A stretch of DNA of 64,000 nucleotides from Lineus longissimus. Lineage: Eukaryota > Nemertea > Pilidiophora > Heteronemertea > Lineidae. Positions 21,703 through 32,885 of this stretch are shown here, one piece after another. Where the stretch lies: the NCBI RefSeq assembly GCF_910592395.1, contig NC_088325.1:8250109-8314108 (forward strand), read 5' to 3'. Made by a program: the position numbers and the translations under genes. The first letter of the stretch is position 1. The number at the start of each line of letters is the position of its first letter. The notes beneath the pieces were generated by a model, which searched no databases, was not told the origin of the DNA, and saw only the letters and a program-made list of their open reading frames with translations.

Positions 21703-23891
21703 TGAGGACAAAGGCGAGGAGATTTGATAGGAAAACGGGGTTGTCCGAGGCGCGCTAGGTCATCGAATGCAGCAATGAGAACAATGTTCAAGAGCGGACA
21801 CGTGCAGAGTGGAGGTGTTGAGGTGGTGAGCGACGACGAACGAGAAGTAGGCCTACAACCCGCATGGAGACGACTCACGCCCCAGGAGTACGGACAGGTC
21901 ACAACGATGGGACACGACGGCAAAAGACACATACCGGATATTAATAACCGTACTGCCAAGAATGTCAACTTACTACGGGTCAACATGACAGAAGACACTG
22001 ATGATGAGATGAGATACCAGATGAGACTATGGAGCATGATCACGAGAGTTTCGTTGTTCAGACAACCAAACTGATGGATGTGCTCAACGACGTTAACAGG
22101 GCCCATAGCGAGTATCACGTGAACTGTCAGCCGATATTCAAATATGGAGAGGTACGTAAGCTGGGGGTATGTTGTTCAGTCACTGTGGTGTGTAAAAACT
22201 GTGGTTTTGATTCGAAATTGTATAAACTTTTTGAGGACATAGACACTGGCAAGCGCGGACGAAAAGCCGCTCTTCCAAATGTTGCATTACAGATTGCGTT
22301 GCAGGACACAATGATTGGCAACGAGAGTATGAGTTACATACTGAGCATGATGGGAATCCCGCCCCCCTGTAGGAGTATCATGCAAAAGCAGGCAAATAAA
22401 GTTGGTGAAGAAACAGTTAAAATGAATGTGGCCGATATGGCAGACATACGCGAGAACTTGAAAAGGATACTGCGCCTAAGAAATCAGGACGACACAGGAA
22501 TCAATGTCCAAGCTGATGGACGCTATAATAATTTACACCTCACTTCGAGGAACAAGTGCACAATGACTGGATTATGTGTTGAAAATGTGACAGATGAACA
22601 CAAAATCATTGACATTGAGGTTAAAACAAAACTCTGCTGGATAGGGGCTGCAATGCGGGCGAAAGGTTTTGAAGTTAAATGTGGTGCCACTGGCACAAAC
22701 GTTGACGAACGACACTCGAAGTGCACGGCTAACTTTCCTGAGGCAGATGCATTCAGAGAATATGATCTTGGGGTTGCATTTGCTGAGACTTTTGAGAAAC
22801 AGGGTCTACATGTAGAACATTTGACTGCAGATGGTGATTCCAGTTCATTCAAAGGGTTAACTGATGCAACAAAAAAGCTCTTCGGCGGCTTGTTCACGGT
22901 GAAGCATCAACTTGACTCTATACATTTGCATCAAGCCCAGACGCGTGCAGGACATAGAGCTGAATTCAGTAAAGGTATGTTCCCGGGACGTACTGCAGAG
23001 GAGAGAACACTGTTAAAAACAACGTTTCTGAATGATCTTAGGGTAAGGTCATCCAAGATTTTGCAATCTCTATTCAAGCGCTGCAACGGTGATCTCGACA
23101 GGATCATGGGATACCTGTATGACACTGTTGCCTGTGTTGTGAACTGTTATGGTGGTGACTGCACTGGTTGTCCACAGAACGAATTCTCACTGTGCTCAGG
23201 CACAACTGGTTCTTGGTGGCACAAATCAACACGATGGTCATCTTACGGTGAGATTCCCAAGTTTAAAATGACAGTGATTGACAAGAACTTGGTACATCTC
23301 GTTTTGGAGGTATGCCTTAGTAAAGGAGCATTGCGACAGCTGAGTCTTGGCGTGACAACCCAGGGGGTTGAGTCCAAGAATCGAGGTCTGTCGGCCAGCG
23401 ATCCTAAGATTGTGACCAGGAGCAGGAACTCAACCCCTCGTATCCATTCAGCAGCCCACAGAATGAACCATAACATAGCCGAGAGCGGGCGACGGAAACT
23501 AAAATGGTTCAACATCGAAGTCGATACTTGTTGCTGCCCAATGAAAGCACTGGACAGAATTGCAATGAACAGGCAGTTCACAGTCAGGTACCAACGGAGT
23601 GCTGGACACCAGAAGTTATCTGGTGGTTTGAAAAACATCAGGGCAACAGATTACTTCACGAAGAAGAAAAACAAAACCAGGGGTGGTGACTACAAGAAAC
23701 ATGTGATGATAACAATGCCGGACTTGCGAAGGAAGGCTGTCAAGAAGGCTGTTGCACGACGAGACAGACCGCCTGTACCAGAGTGGAAATGTCTCGACCC
23801 AAACAGCAGAAACTATGACCACTCCTACTTTCGGCGATCCTTCAAGATCCAACCAGGCACCAAGACAGCCAAGAGGTTGCCATCGCGGTAA
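21703..23891 (+). pseudogene. Mutator-like (MULE) DDE transposase, one apparent frameshift
   Basis: The protein resembles the large metazoan Mutator-like transposase family. The main frame (22,029-23,891, 620 codons) carries a CC..VVC.NC finger, then the candidate DDE triad: Asp in NVQADGRYN (residue ~163), Asp in LTADGDSSSF (~268) and Glu in TTQGVESKN (~448). A Cys-rich cluster (CVVNCYGGDCTGCP) and HSAAHRMNH lie between or after them. The C-terminal ~100 residues are basic. The N-terminal part continues upstream in another frame (21,724-22,045: PAWRRLTPQEYGQV, DDEMRYQMRLWSM), so a one-base change near 22,040 separates them, or an unseen intron does. It would cut and paste its element in the nucleus. 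The stop at 23,889 overlaps the 3' end of the opposing nuclease gene. Confidence 0.85.
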
Positions 23892-26016
23892 GAAAACTTT
23901 CAAATGTCAATTCAATATAATGATATTTTCTTTCAACTTCAACATATAGCTTACCAGGAAAAATGCATTTAGGGCGGTTGCCATGGCCTGCACAGACTTT
24001 CTTGGCATTGCACCTTTTTAGCTCAGCTGACTAAGTCAGCCGAGCTTGTCAAATAAGTTGTTCAGTGGCGTCCGTCTGTCCATCCATCCATCCATCCATC
24101 CGTCCGTTAAACCCATGGTGCACATTTTGTAACCGTAAGACCTAGAGACTTCAATTTTGCATTTCTGGATACTTCTGGTCAAACTCTACTTTCAAAACAA
24201 AATTTGTCGCCATTCGACCTACTTCCTGCGAGCGAGAGTGCATGAAGGAAACTGGCCTATATCGGCCTAGGAGCAGCAGAATTAGTCGAAATATGCTCTA
24301 ATATTAAGATAAAATTCTTGAAAATCTATTTTATTGAGAAAAAGTTCAAAATTTTAACAGGAGAGGGCGCTACCTGCCTTTTAATTATTTCTGCCGATTC
24401 AAATTCCCGCCCGATGACGTCAGCCATCAATGAAGTCTCCTATTTGCCAGTTCTCAAAACATGGCAGCTACACAACAAAAGCAGTAGCTCCAGGAATAAA
24501 TCACTGTTCACTTCAGCTTCGTAATCGATTGTACCTCCACTTTATTGTGTTTTGTGTGGTGTTCCTATTCAATCAACGATGTAAGGCCTTATTATGTTGG
24601 TTTTAATTGAGAAGGTGCATTATAAGCGGCGTACGAAATACCGAAGCGGAGACAAAATGGCGGCATGTTGTTTACGTCATGTGCAATAATCTTGGAGCTC
24701 AATGACACTCAAGTACCCAATTTTCTGCATAAAAAGTAGTCTGGTAGGCGATATTATCACCAGTTTGTTTCAGTGGTAGTCATAAGGTCTTTAGGGACTA
24801 CTTTCAGAAATTAGTTCTTGAAAATTTGGCCACATTTCTGTGAAAACGATATCGGAAGTGCATGCTCTGTTCGCGATGACATTGCCGATGTATTTTGAAG
24901 TGGAGAATTCCCACAGTATGTGCAGTGAATCGGCATGATTCTGTTCGCCTATTAAGTTTTAGTTCTACGATTCTTTCATGAGTAAAAAGTAGACATTCTC
25001 AGCAATACAATAATGTCACTCCCATAAAAATTGATTGGAAATTGAGGGAACTACGGCATTCTGTTCGGCAACTGGCAGCGCTGAAAAAATACATTGCATA
25101 CTGTACAATACCAAATGGCACATTTTAAAAAGCGCTCATTGGACAACGTAGGGAATCAACAGAAATGACGTCATCGCTGGTCTAAATAGAAAACTACGGT
25201 GGCGCAGTAGAGCACAAGAAAAGGTTTAGCATTAACTTTGTCATGCAAGCTTCAACAACAAAACGATTACTCATGAATGATTTATTTGATCATCATCAGC
25301 TTGTTTCCCCTGATAGATAAAAAAATGATTTACAATTTCCATCAAAGTTTTCTATTTTGTGTATAGTCACATGTTATTTAACTGGCAAGGAGCCAAGCAG
25401 TTTTGAATATTCGCGGGAAAATACTTCGTACTTGTAAACGAGGCTATGACAATGAGTATGCTCATTCATGGCATAAACTTCATGTTTCGGTAAATATTTT
25501 CATACGATGATTTCACCCGAATTATGGTCAGGATTGAGGAATGAACAGTGGCATAATTATGTCAACCAAAAACATTGGTACCGTAGTGAACGCAAAAGGA
25601 TATCAAATACCATGGAGCATGCCATTTTCATGCATAATGAACTAAACACTGGGAAGATATTAATGATATTAACTCAGCTGAGCGCCAGGCCCTTGGGCCT
25701 CTTGTTCTACTTTGATTGACCCTTCCTCTTTCTATTGTTAAGTGCTCGACTTTCACGCACAGAGGATTCTGACAAAGATGACTCATATGATAACCTGCGC
25801 CAGTTTTGAATTTCAATTCATCATGGTCACATAAAAACATCGCACGGTGTGCTGTCATTGTGACCGGCTTATCCAAAAAACTTACTTTAACAAACGCATA
25901 TGTTACCCCCCTCTTTTTTTGTTTAGCCCCCTCCCAATTCAAACAAAAACCGTCACTTTTAGTCTTTGCTAACATTCTCGCTCGTAATTCAGATACTTTT
26001 CTCTTGAATTCACCTG
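23842..26016 (-). pseudogene. I-PpoI-like His-Me finger endonuclease, split by a 1.7-kb element
   Basis: Read on the minus strand from a putative splice acceptor (TTTTTATTTCAG, ending ~26,017), the frame runs through CLNWEGAK, MTAHRAMFLC, then GYHMSHLCQNPLCVKVEHL and ERGRVNQSR to 25,706, where the hairpin-ended element begins. On its far side (24,015 downward) the frame continues RCNAKKVCAGHGNRPKC to a stop at 23,842. SHLC-x3-LC-x4-HL, an Asn seven residues after the Glu-Arg pair, then C-x5-C-x-G-H-x4-C match the two zinc sites, the general-base His (25,778-25,780) and the metal-binding Asn (25,715-25,717) of His-Me finger homing endonucleases. A first exon upstream was not found. It converges tail to tail with the MULE transposase, overlapping ~50 bp, so the two may belong to one element. 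A DNA-nicking role is inferred. Confidence 0.75.
24016..25705 (-). mobile_element. 1.7-kb hairpin-ended non-autonomous element, copy 2 (inverted)
   Basis: This is the reverse complement of 17,226-18,923 with ~97-98% visual identity. It reads GCTCAGCTGACTAAGTCAGC at the left, a CATC/CGTC microsatellite near 24,080, and AGGCCCTTGGGCCTCTTGT at the right. Its insertion point lies inside the His-Me endonuclease frame between adjacent Arg codons. The two copies bracket the transposase gene but are independent insertions and not its terminal repeats. Confidence 0.85.
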
Positions 26017-26040
26017 CTGAAATAAAAAATTAGTGAAAGC

Positions 26041-26408
26041 TTGGTACCCTGCCACCCAGCGTGCTCTGTGCCCGACACCTCCCAAAATGAAAATAACATG
26101 CAAAACAATCAACACTCTCATTAATATTCACAATTGATGATTGTTATGAAACATATCTAGCCCAAAAAAGTAGAAAAATTTGAAATTATTTGAAATTTTT
26201 TGAAAATTTCAATTTTTGGCATTTTCACTTAACAGCCCTGTAGGACGGGGGGGGGGGTTAAATTTGAGAATTTTCTTTTTTTCCTCATTTTCCAATTTCC
26301 ATGATATGTCCACACATTCTCAACACATTTCAGCCAATTCAAATGCTTTTTTGTGGATTTCAGAGCTCATTTACTATTTTTGACCTGTAACCCAAAACCC
26401 TCTAAATA
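26041..26408. other. no gene recognised
   Basis: AT-rich, with a G10 run near 26,250. It lies between the 5' exon of the endonuclease and MITE copy 4, and could contain a promoter or terminal end of the transposase/nuclease element, but nothing specific is visible. Confidence 0.4.
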
Positions 26409-26837
26409 GAGACAAGACCAAAATTGATTTTCCAAGCCATTTCCAGTTATTTCAAATGCCCGCCATCAAAGAATGCGTGGAGCTGTGAAACTGAAATTCG
26501 GATATGATATACGGGTTAGTCTTGCGAGTAACTGGTGCGATTTAAATTGGTGATTGACCACGGAATTTTTTTTTAAATTGACAAGTTTGACACAAGTGGA
26601 CATTTTTACCCATTTCGGCCATTTTCACTCCAAATTTGAACCACCCCCTATGGCCAGGTTGTCAAAATTCAAAATTATTTTTTTTACCAAACAATTTATT
26701 TATATCTGTAGACTTGCCACAGCAAATATTTTTTCAATACGTCTCCAAATATGTACTTGAGAGTAAAAAACATGCACTCGTCTAATAGATAGGCCTGGAC
26801 CCTCCAACCTATGAATATTCATTAGTAGTCTTGTCTC
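26409..26837 (-). mobile_element. MITE copy 4 (GAGACAAGACC family), 429 bp
   Basis: It starts GAGACAAGACCAAAATTGAT and ends ATTCATTAGTAGTCTTGTCT, collinear with inverted copy 3 but lacking the pogo-like insert. It therefore documents the empty TA site. It ends ~105 bp before the start codon of the gene at 26.9 kb. Confidence 0.85.
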
Positions 26838-26943
26838 TGAAGTGAGAGATTTCTCATTTTAGATGTAAATATTGATACAAAACAGCATTGTTACCTGGTT
26901 TATTCCTTCACAGCATGTTGCCAACAATATCGACGTGGTAATT

Positions 26944-29479
26944 ATGAGCTCAAAACGAACTGGAGCAGCAGGTAATGTTGCAAATGCCCTGAATTTGTTG
27001 CATGATGCAAATATGCACACTGCATCTGGGGAAAGGCCTATGAACGAACTCATAACGGATTATTTCTTGGATGATGATGGAGTTGACTTCATTGAATCAG
27101 ACAGCGATGACGACTCTGTCTCTGATGAGGTTATACCAGCCATTCTTGATGCATCTACTGACCTAAATGAACCAGAGTCTGGGCTTGACTTGCATGATGA
27201 CAATGTACAGGACAATGCATTAGTCCATGATGATATCAGTAGTAGTGAAGTGAACAACAATGACACTGTCACAGAGCTTGAACCTGAATTTGGCTTAGAT
27301 GATATTCCTGAGGATGAGGTTGAGGCTGCTATGGCTTTGGTAGACATTGTGAGTGATGACAATATTAAAGAATGTGAGAAAATTCAGAACTTTAAATGTG
27401 AGTGCACGCGAAGAGGCAAGAACCTAGAAAATAAAGTGTCGTGTCATACGAAATTGTCCCAGGAATTTATTGCAAAGGTACGGATGGATATGGCCGCACT
27501 ATCGGATGACGAACGGGACTTGGTGTTAGTTGGCATGATAAGCAGCTTATCCACCTTCAGTGAAGAAACGCAAAGGCCAAGACAAAAGGTGAACACGAAA
27601 AGAAAACACCAATGGACAAGGTACATGCTACAAGGAGTTCGAGTATGCCGTTCCACGTTTATATTTGTGCACAAGTAAGTATAGTTAATGATTTGAAAGG
27701 TCTGAAACTGAATTAAATAAAACCGGTGCCTTTAGTTTTATTTCAGGAAAATTGTCCAAAAAAAGTGTCCAAGAAATTTACATTGGATTTTAGTTCAACA
27801 TTTCAACAAAATTTTTAATTCAACAATTGCCACGGCTCCAGATATGTTACCTCTACATAGATTTTAGAATCACATGGTATTTTATAGCTATATTTTGGCC
27901 TTCCTCTTTTAAATGAGATGACTATAGAAAAGGCCTTTGACTGATTCTAATCTTTGCAGTGAATAACTTTTATGACACTGTGACCTTTAAATTTGGAATA
28001 TTCAGACAAACAGGTGTACATGTAGTCCTTTTCTTTTCAGCAGAAGCTTGAATACACTCGATTCCAATATCAAGTGGTATAAAGAAAATGGAATTTCAAT
28101 TCGCAAGAAGAAGAGGGGCGGTAGGCACAAGACGAACAAGCGTTACCTGACTTATGATGACATCCAAAAGGTTGTGCAATTCCTATCAAATTTTGCTGAG
28201 GCAAATAACATAATACTTCCAGGCCGTCATCCCTGCCAAAAGAACCTCTTCGAAGTTAAGCTGCTGCCATCCCATGTGACGAAAGCTGAGGTATATCGGT
28301 TGTACAGGACAGCTATGAGAGAGACTGGCTTGCGCAGTGTGAAACTTAGCACATTCCGCAAGCTTTGGAAGGAACTGCTACCTAAGATTATTCGGACAAA
28401 ACCCATGACTGATTTGTGTGCAGTGTGTCAAAGTAATAACTATGCTGTTTTCCGCAGTGCCAACCTTAGTGAGGCAGACAAGTCAGATAGGCTCCGGCAG
28501 CAAGAAGTACATCTAGTTACTGTTTCAAAAGCCAGGGAGTACTACAAGGGCATGGTTAGTAATGCAAAACTAATCTGTAATGAGCTTGGCGTTGTGAAAC
28601 TACAAAAGTCTCCACCAGTGTCACGTGCAATCAACATGCATTACAGTTTTGATTATGTGCAACAAGTTATGTTTCCCAATGACCCCCTACAACCTGGCCC
28701 TATGTATTTTCTCGTGCCGAGAAAATGTTGTGTATTTGGGATATGTTGCGAAGCACTGCCACAACAGATTAACTACCTTGTTGACAAGGGTATGAATATT
28801 TCAAAGGGGTCCCAGTCTGTCATAAATTACTTGGACTATTTTTTCCTCAATTATGGGCTTGGGGAATACTATGCTGACCTCCACTGTGACAACTGTTGTA
28901 GCCAGAATAAAAATCGTCATGTTCTGAACTACCTCGCCTGGAGGACCATTCATAAACTCCACTTTAAGATCTCCCTAATTTTTTTAATAACAGGCCACAC
29001 TAAATTTGCCCCAGACTGGTGCTTTGGCTTGTTCAAACAACGTTTCAGGAGGACCCGAGTCAACACTTTGGATGACATAGCCAATGTTGTCAGCCAAAGC
29101 ACTGTGTCTGGAGTGAATATCCCTCAACTAGCAGGAAAAGAGGATGGTTCAATCATTGTGCCCTGCAAGGTTGCAAAATTTTCTTGATCCATACTTCCGA
29201 TCATTCCCTAAGATCAAGTCTTACCAACATTTTGAATTAAATTCAAACCATCCTGGTGTTGTTGTAGCTCGGGTTGAGCATGATTCCGTAGAATCGGTTT
29301 CTTTCCAGCTATTGAGAGATCCAGAAAATGTTCCTCCTGCAATATGCTCCTTGACAATTAAGCCTCCTGGGTTGGATCTTACTAGGCAAGCTTATCTGTT
29401 TGATAGCATAAGACCATACGTTGATGACTTCGCTCAATATGTTGTTTGTCCACAGCCTAAGAAAAATCGTAAAACCTAG
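26944..29479 (+). pseudogene. transposase-like protein with DNxxxQNKN motif (copy A), one frameshift
   Basis: Exon 1 (ATG 26,944 to 27,674) encodes a short head, a long Asp/Glu-rich acidic region and a domain with ALSDDERDLVLVGMI and RVCRSTFIFVHK. An intron 27,675-28,043 (GTAAGT...TTTTCAGCAG) leads to exon 2: KKKRGGRHKTNKR, LPGRHP, FRKLWKELLP, the C-x2-C pair LCAVCQSNNYAV, FDYVQQV, then LHCDNCCSQNKNRH and GHTKFAPDWCFGLFKQ. Asp residues in FDYVQQ, CDNC and PDWCFG are candidate catalytic acids of an RNase H-like fold. A one-base break in a T-run near 29,181 shifts the last ~100 residues. I recall this as a widespread invertebrate family of unknown function (DUF7869-like); the assignment needs a search. 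Its paralogue is at 49.9-56.3 kb. No terminal repeats were found for this copy. Confidence 0.75.
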
Positions 29480-29699
29480 GTACTACCTTGTCCACAGGTG
29501 TGAATTTTTGAGTACACTGCAGGTGTGGAACTAAACGCAAGCAGTTTTTGCTATTGTTTCAAGTGAAGAATCTATTCATGCTTGAACAGTTTTTATCTAA
29601 CTCTTGATGATAATGGTACTGCTGGGCAATACTGTCAGCGTTATTTTGTATAAGGTTTGTTAATGTTAATGTTTTGTAATACCAAAATACCTCCATGTA

Positions 29700-30180
29700 A
29701 TAAGGAATTCATGCTAGTAACCCCCTCCCTTTCCCAATATCACTGAATATGCCATCCCCCCTGGTGTAGTAGAACACAGGGAGGGGGGGGCATTGGGAAG
29801 GCTGGGGCCCCCTGTCAATGACCCCCCCTCCCCGTGTAGTAGAACACAAGGAGGATATTGGTAAGGGGAGAGTGTTGGTAGCTTGCATTCATCTACTCAT
29901 TTCGGAGTTCCTGTTGATAACCACCTCCCCCTCCAAATATGATACCCCCCCCCGCCGATAGTAAACACAGGTGGAGGGGGCATTATAATGGAAGGGGGAG
30001 AGGGTTATAAGCAGGAATTCCTCAATAGGGAGCGGTTCTTTTTATGATGTTAATTATTCATCTACTCATTTAGGAATTCCTGCTGAGAACCATCTCCCCC
30101 TTCCCAATAGTGCAAAATGATACCTGTCAAACCCTCCACCCCCACCCCCGTAGTAAACACGGGGGGGGGGGGGCATTATG
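29700..30180. repeat. alternating C-rich/G-rich foldback units
   Basis: Three to four loose units of ~150 bp each combine AATTCATGCTAGTAACCCCC or AATTCCTGCTGAGAACCATC with a C-rich block, GTAGTA(G)AACACA, and a G-rich block such as GGAGGGGGGGGCATT, so that C-rich and G-rich halves can pair. The ends repeat AGGAATTC. No coding meaning. Confidence 0.6.
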
Positions 30181-30662
30181 ATGTTAACTGTTGTCCTCTG
30201 TTGAAATATGTTTTAGCTAGTTTGAACATGAATATTGTTGTATCCTCAAGATGCGGTAACAGTGATGCAGGCCGCAAAATGATGGATTTCTTCAATAGGG
30301 AGAAGAAATGAACTTACAAACTCTTTCAAATTTTAGTGGTTAATATTGTGGCAAATAACAAGAAAACAATCAGTACATGTAACTGTAATGTATTTACAGC
30401 ATTAACAAAAAGGCTAGGTGTTTTATTGTCAGTGTGGAGGTTTGGTTGCTATAGTGCTTATACGAGCATACTTTTCTGAACTTTTGCCTACTTTTAACAC
30501 GTTTTTTCTTAAAAGAAGGGTTTCACGCCACCGAACATTAAAATTGTCATATCTTGGGTATTTTTCAAGATAAATGGACATGCTATATGTCATTTTAAAG
30601 CTGAATAAATGCTGATTCTAAATATATGCATATCTCATATTTGATTTTTTTGTTTATGTGTC

Positions 30663-31361
30663 TCAAATAGCCAGAGCCAGTCACAATTGGTCTACCTCGG
30701 ACAGCTCAAGGACGTTTCGGAAAAGGTAAAATCGCATGGTGCCATTGGCGCTCTCAACGTCGAAATCGACGAAATCAAGACATCCAATGCAGATCTTGTC
30801 AAAGATCTAGAAGCCGAAAAACTACGTAATAAAACGCTACAAACGGACCTAAAATGTACTCAAAAAAGTATGAAAGAACTAGAAACCCTTTGTCTTGACC
30901 TACAGAGGGAGGTTCGAGAGGCTAAATCGGTTGACAGCGAACCAAAGGACCCGCTAGATAACATTGACTGCTGTGTAATAGTTGCTAATCTAGCGGTGGT
31001 GCCTGAGAAGGATCTGGCTGCTGAGTGCAGGAACCTGCTAGCAGCGCTAGAGCTCGACCCAACACCGAATATTCTCAAATGCTTTTGCTACAACCCGCGC
31101 AAAGTCGGTCGATCAGGTGTTGTCAAAATAATATTTGAGAACGAAGCCACAAGGAAAAGTGTGATCAAAGTGAAAAAGAGTCTCAAAGACAAGAAAGGTT
31201 ACGAGAAAGTTTGGATACATAGCTGCAAAACGTTCGCCGAGCGCCAATATGAGAGAAACCTACGGATGATGTTCGAAAAGGTACCAGGAGGGGAAAACCT
31301 ACGGATATCGGACTCCGGTCAAATTTACGAAGTTGCAATCACGGCAAATGGTCGTAAGTGA
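30663..31361 (+). CDS. LINE ORF1 protein (coiled coil plus RRM-like domain)
   Basis: The open frame extends upstream of the first ATG, so the start is unsettled (ATG at 30,871 or an upstream codon). Residues early in the frame form heptads typical of a coiled coil (DEIKTSNADLVKDLEAEKL). A second part (DCCVIVANL, LKCFCYNP, VVKIIFENEATRKSVIK, ERQYERNLRMMF) is laid out like the RNA-binding and C-terminal domains of L1-type ORF1 proteins. Such proteins coat element RNA and act as nucleic-acid chaperones. The frame ends at 31,361, ~150 bp before ORF2. No internal stop is seen. Confidence 0.65.
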   Translation, partial: SNSQSQSQLVYLGQLKDVSEKVKSHGAIGALNVEIDEIKTSNADLVKDLEAEKLRNKTLQTDLKCTQKSMKELETLCLDLQREVREAKSVDSEPKDPLDNIDCCVIVANLAVVPEKDLAAECRNLLAALELDPTPNILKCFCYNPRKVGRSGVVKIIFENEATRKSVIKVKKSLKDKKGYEKVWIHSCKTFAERQYERNLRMMFEKVPGGENLRISDSGQIYEVAITANGRK

Positions 31362-31507
31362 AAACGATTCATCTCGGGCAAAAATACCCATATGTGGTTT
31401 CAATCGGGGAGGACGCTGATTCAAGGTCTAGTGGTTCAGAGGAGGAGATGGATGATGCACCCCCAGATACGAATACGCAAACACATGACACTGCATAGGC
31501 CAGCCGG

Positions 31508-32885
31508 TTGAAAACAGGCCTTCCGGATTACCTAACAATTGGACAATGGAACGTTAGAGGATGGTCAGAAACTGTGAACCACCCAGCTGGTGCATTGCGC
31601 CAGTGGGTGATTCAAAATCAATCAGTGGACATTGTCGTTATATGTGAAACGCATCTTAAAAAGAATGAGAATATAACTGTCTCTGGGTATGATTGGTTCG
31701 GAAATAATAGGACTGATCTAAATCCACGCGCCATTAGTGGCTCAGGAGGTGTTGGTATACTGGTACGAAATAAAATCACAGACCTGTTTTCCGTCAACGT
31801 CAAAGACAAAACATTTGAAGGCATAATTTGGCTGAATCTGACTGCTAAATGTGATCCACTGTTATCCATAAGTGTGTGTGGAAACTATCTTCCACCAGAA
31901 AGATCATCTAGAGGAAACACGGCGCAGGAACTTTACGATAAGCTGCTGGACATCACGTATTCAAATTGGGACAACCAGCCACTTGTATTCGCAGGTGATT
32001 TTAACGGTAGAATAGGGAGAAAACAGGACAATGCTAGCTGCCCGGAGAGGACAGTCATTGACGAGACAGCAAACAAATTTGGAGATCACCTGCTCGAATT
32101 CCTGGGAGATGTGAATGCGTGTGTGCTAAACGGTCGAAACTCAATCACAGACAATTTCACCTATGTCTCTGCGCTTGGCCGCTCAGTGGTAGACTATATT
32201 GTCGTCCCCGGTTACCAGCTGCCGAATATGTCCGACTTCAAGGTCTTGTTAATGAGTGATTTAGTCAACCCAGCGAACTTTGGGGCTAGATGTAGGGTAC
32301 CAGATTACTCCTTTCTCCAGGTAAAGTGGTCCATATCCGGATTTATGCAGACATCTGAAAAGGTCGTTGGAGATCGTCTTAATCAGGGAAAGGAACGAGA
32401 AAAGGATAAACTGGAAACCAAGAGGAAGTACAATACCACTAACGTCCCGGAAGACATGTTCCGGAACATGATCATCGAAAGGATTTTAATCCTGGATGTC
32501 ATTAAAATGACATCCAGACCCAGAGTGACGTGGACAATGCTTATGCGACATTCATTAAGAATTGTCACAGCGAAATGGACAAATTGTTACCGTTCACTGA
32601 CAGAAAGGTGTACTTTGGCAAAAGACCGCGGATACATAAGCAAAAGCCACGGTGGAATAACGATCTGCAGGAAAAGTGGAAGGCAAGTAAGAACGCGGAG
32701 AGGGTTTATCTGAAATGCAAACGGAATAGGACTACCAAGCGTCAACTGTGCGCGAGATTTCGAGACTGTAAACTGCATTCGACAGACAATTTCGCGCGGC
32801 GGAACGGCGTTATCTGAAGGAGCGTCTCATGAACATTCAACAGATGAACACGAACAATCCAAGAGAGTTCTGGGACGCAATTAAA
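31508..32885 (+). pseudogene. LINE ORF2 endonuclease domain and start of connector
   Basis: The 401-codon frame has the APE-type endonuclease blocks in order: TIGQWNVRGWSE, VICETHLKKNE, SGSGGVGILVRN, FAGDFNGRIG, SVVDYIVVPG and finally CRVPDYSFLQV. The last should carry the catalytic His (usually DH), which here reads Tyr. A frameshift near 32,500 moves the connector into the frame of 32,530 (KPRWNNDLQEKW). Stops near 32,815 precede the hairpin-ended insertion at 32,886. The endonuclease would nick target DNA to prime reverse transcription. Confidence 0.8.

Noticed and set aside
17226-25705. The two 1.7-kb inverted copies as long terminal repeats of the Mutator-like element
   Set aside because: Copy 1 interrupts a MITE and copy 2 interrupts the endonuclease frame, each with its own complete ends. 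They are independent insertions that happen to flank the transposase.
25628-25705. C-terminal residues of the minus-strand ORF ending at 25,628
   Set aside because: They are translated from the end of the inserted hairpin element, as shown by the identical stretch at 17.2 kb, and do not belong to the endonuclease.
26041-26943. TCCCACAAAATC-type terminus upstream of copy A
   Set aside because: Only a weak CCTCCCAAAATG word at ~26,075 was found and no partner downstream of 29.5 kb, so I do not claim termini for copy A.
27060-27362. Ser-rich minus-strand ORF at 27.1-27.4 kb
   Set aside because: It is the complement of the acidic region of copy A, where Asp/Glu codons read as Ser-rich on the other strand.
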